Origin: Pelagadaptatus aseana
GTDB taxonomy: Bacteria; Pseudomonadota; Gammaproteobacteria; Pseudomonadales; Cellvibrionaceae
Direction: 5' to 3'
Assembly: GCA_040365065.1 (NCBI GenBank)
Contig: BAABNI010000006.1
Coordinates: 62,001-126,000 of the forward strand
DNA: 64,000 nt
Shown here one piece after another: positions 62,416-64,000 of this stretch; within the stretch, counting starts at the first letter, position 1; every line of letters starts with the position of its first letter. The notes under the pieces were generated by a model. The model was not told the origin of the DNA. It did not search any database and saw only the letters and a program-made list of their open reading frames with translations. A program made the position numbers and the translations under genes.

Positions 62416-62919
62416 TTATTTGGTTGAAAAGTGACCGTAACTGCCGTTTAAGTAGAGCAACGGATCAATGTCGCTCTCTTCGTTAACCAGCACCGTTTCT
62501 ATTTGGGCAATCACAATACCGTGGGTACCGTAATCGACCCACTGATCAACCTGACAGATAAAACTGGCCAGTCCGTCTTCCAGCACTGGTGCTACACCGT
62601 CGAGATTCCAGTCACCGACGGACATGCGCGAGGCCCCCTGATCTCCGGAAGCACAGCGATTGGATACCTCCTCGTGTTGGGCGGCCAGCAGGTTTACTGA
62701 GAAGGATCTTGGTTTTTCGGCCTTCAGGGTTTTGTACATCAGGGTTTGCTGATTGATGCACACCAGCAGAGAGGCGGGACTGTCAGAGACCGAGGTAATG
62801 GACGTGGCGGTCATGGCACAGGGTTGACGGTCATCATCAAGACAGGCAACAACCGATACCCCAGAGGCCAGACGACGCATGCCTTCCTTCATTGCTTCAC
62901 CCAATTCCACTTGTTTCAT
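62416..62919 (-). CDS. Flavin reductase-domain protein (HpaC/RutF-like)
   Basis: 167 residues of the FMN-binding split-barrel family: MRRLASGVSVVACLD, AMTATSITSVSDSPASLLVC, then FSVNLLAAQHEEVSNRCASG and a C-terminal YLNGSYGHF. Such proteins supply reduced flavin to monooxygenases or bind FMN/haem; no monooxygenase gene is next to it. ATG 62919 with GAGAG upstream. Convergent with the kinase gene. Confidence 0.9.
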   Translation of the reverse strand: MKQVELGEAMKEGMRRLASGVSVVACLDDDRQPCAMTATSITSVSDSPASLLVCINQQTLMYKTLKAEKPRSFSVNLLAAQHEEVSNRCASGDQGASRMSVGDWNLDGVAPVLEDGLASFICQVDQWVDYGTHGIVIAQIETVLVNEESDIDPLLYLNGSYGHFSTK

Positions 62920-63059
62920 AAATACTCTCTGTTTCCATTACGCGCAATCGTACTGCACTGCTTGTCCACTTTATTGAACGGCTCAGGCTGCCCTGATAAT
63001 GGCTAAAAAGATATAATGCCCTTTTTACCCTTACCCAATTACTTAAAGCAGTATTCCCC

Positions 63060-64000
63060 ATGACGGTCAATCAAATCTTCCCCGAGCAGTACCAAAACCA
63101 ACTGGACGATAAAATCGTCCGATTAGAGGAGCTGTTCGCCGGGTTTGAGACACCACAGATGCAGGTGTTCGAATCTCCCAAGGCCAATTATCGCATGCGC
63201 GCAGAGTTTAAGATCTGGCACGAAAATGGGCGCGCGCATTATGCCATGTATAAGCAGGGAGAATACAAGCGTCCCTTTATTATTGATGACTTTCCGGTCG
63301 CCACGGCGCAAATCAACCAACTCATGCCCTTGCTCCTTGAGAAGGTTAATAACAGCGAACTGTTAAGCCGCCGCCTATTTCAGGCCGAATTCCTCAACAC
63401 GCTGACCGGACAAACAGTAATTACCCTGATTTACCATAAACCTTTGTGCGATCAATGGCAGGCTGAAGCCGAGCAATTGGCCTCCGATCTGGGTGTACAC
63501 CTGATAGGCCGCAGTCGCAAACAAAAACGGGTAATCGGTCAGGATTACGTAGAAGAAACTCTGACGGTTCACGACCGCAACTATCACTACCAACAGGTTG
63601 AAGCCAGTTTTACTCAACCCAATGCCAAAATCTGCGAAAAAATGCTGGAATGGGCTCTGGATTCAGTAGCGACAACCAACCGAGACCTGCTGGAACTCTA
63701 TTGTGGCAATGGCAATTTCACCATCCCTCTGGCCTCGCGTTTTCGCAAAGTCGTGGCCACGGAAATCTCCAAAACATCGGTCAAATCGGCTCATTACAAT
63801 CTGGAGAAAAACCAAATCGACAACGTAGATATATTGCGGATGTCGAGCGAAGAGTTTTCTGAGGCGATGGATGGGGTACGGGAATTCCGACGCCTGAAGG
63901 AAATTAACCTGGATGAATACGATTTTTCAACGGTTCTGGTGGACCCACCCCGAGCGGGTCTGGATGACCACACCGTACAAATTGTCTCCCGGTTTGACCA
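63060..64000 (+). CDS. trmA: tRNA (uracil-5-)-methyltransferase TrmA, 3' end outside window
   Basis: Makes 5-methyluridine at position 54 of the tRNA T-loop. It begins MTVNQIFPEQYQNQL; visible motifs are NYRMRAEFKIWHENG, SFTQPNAKICEKML, the SAM motif LLELYCGNGNFTIPLA and VDPPRAGLDD. 313 codons are present; the catalytic Cys segment lies beyond the window edge. ATG 63060. Confidence 0.97.
   Translation, partial: MTVNQIFPEQYQNQLDDKIVRLEELFAGFETPQMQVFESPKANYRMRAEFKIWHENGRAHYAMYKQGEYKRPFIIDDFPVATAQINQLMPLLLEKVNNSELLSRRLFQAEFLNTLTGQTVITLIYHKPLCDQWQAEAEQLASDLGVHLIGRSRKQKRVIGQDYVEETLTVHDRNYHYQQVEASFTQPNAKICEKMLEWALDSVATTNRDLLELYCGNGNFTIPLASRFRKVVATEISKTSVKSAHYNLEKNQIDNVDILRMSSEEFSEAMDGVREFRRLKEINLDEYDFSTVLVDPPRAGLDDHTVQIVSRFD

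Noticed and set aside
1..64000. CRISPR arrays, insertion sequences, prophage or integrase-linked islands
   Set aside because: No regularly spaced repeats, transposase, integrase or phage-like genes were seen; gene order and base use look uniform.

Overview
The window is a gene-dense stretch (about 55 protein genes, one tRNA, almost all core metabolism and housekeeping) of a free-living gammaproteobacterial chromosome. The closest gene-content match I can suggest from the sequence is the Pseudomonas/Marinobacter/Cellvibrio side of the class (Pseudomonadales in the broad sense). The indicators are a FabY-type ketoacyl synthase, a 531-residue isocitrate lyase, fadBA in the order fadB-fadA, an AsrA-type Lon-like protease, and a set of conserved unknowns (DUF1631, DUF1853, DUF2797, DUF1315). 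I see no prophage, transposon, CRISPR array or genomic island. Genus cannot be fixed without a search.

Layout. 1-1077: 3' end of nhaB, closed by a strong bidirectional terminator. 1.2-3.3 kb: minus-strand operon methyltransferase-rnhA-dnaQ, divergent from gloB and mltD (3.3-5.8 kb). 5.8-7.2 kb: an HDOD-domain protein. 7.4-16.1 kb: the classical protein quality-control block read on the minus strand as tig, clpP, clpX, lon, hupB, ppiD, preceded by tRNA-Leu(UAG). 16.4-17.8 kb: a phosphomannose-isomerase-like cupin. 17.9-24.0 kb: lipid block with fadB-fadA, an XRE/cupin regulator and fabY. 24.1-25.7 kb: a GlxA-type regulator and a convergent methyltransferase. 25.8-27.9 kb: a small heat-shock protein divergent from glpK. 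27.9-30.1 kb: DUF1631 and PilZ proteins. 30.1-32.3 kb: an AsmA-like gene broken by an in-frame TAG, a small coiled-coil membrane protein, and the nucleoid-associated protein gene yejK/ndpA. 32.4-36.4 kb: two chemoreceptors and a thioredoxin-like membrane protein. 36.5-39.6 kb: Lon-like protease and trmH. 40.1-45.2 kb: glyoxylate shunt, glcB and aceA flanking a LysR gene. 45.3-49.2 kb: a possible ADP-ribosyltransferase-fold protein, a hybrid histidine kinase, a DUF488 protein and a diiron MBL protein. 49.5-56.1 kb: pepN, DUF2797, DUF1315, rhomboid protease, metallophosphoesterase, nadK. 56.2-60.6 kb: DUF1853, then a tightly overlapping operon of a coiled-coil protein, a PLP deaminase-like enzyme and a cNMP-rhodanese fusion. 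61-64 kb: a PAS histidine kinase, a flavin reductase and the 5' part of trmA.

How the genes work together. The window combines ATP-dependent proteolysis and folding (tig, clpPX, lon, ppiD, hsp20, a Lon-like protease), fatty-acid degradation and initiation (fadBA, fabY), two-carbon assimilation through the glyoxylate bypass (aceA, glcB) and glycerol entry (glpK). Beta-oxidation yields acetyl-CoA that the glyoxylate shunt can assimilate, so the fad and ace/glc loci are functionally linked.

The most interesting sequence-level signals are regulatory: matching near-palindromes about 100 bp upstream of both glcB and aceA, a PsrA-like box over the fadB promoter, and a ROSE-type thermometer candidate in front of hsp20. 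Also notable are two oddly placed TAG codons, a possible new member of the ADP-ribosyltransferase fold, and a candidate nuclease core in DUF1853. No wholly new multi-gene system is evident.
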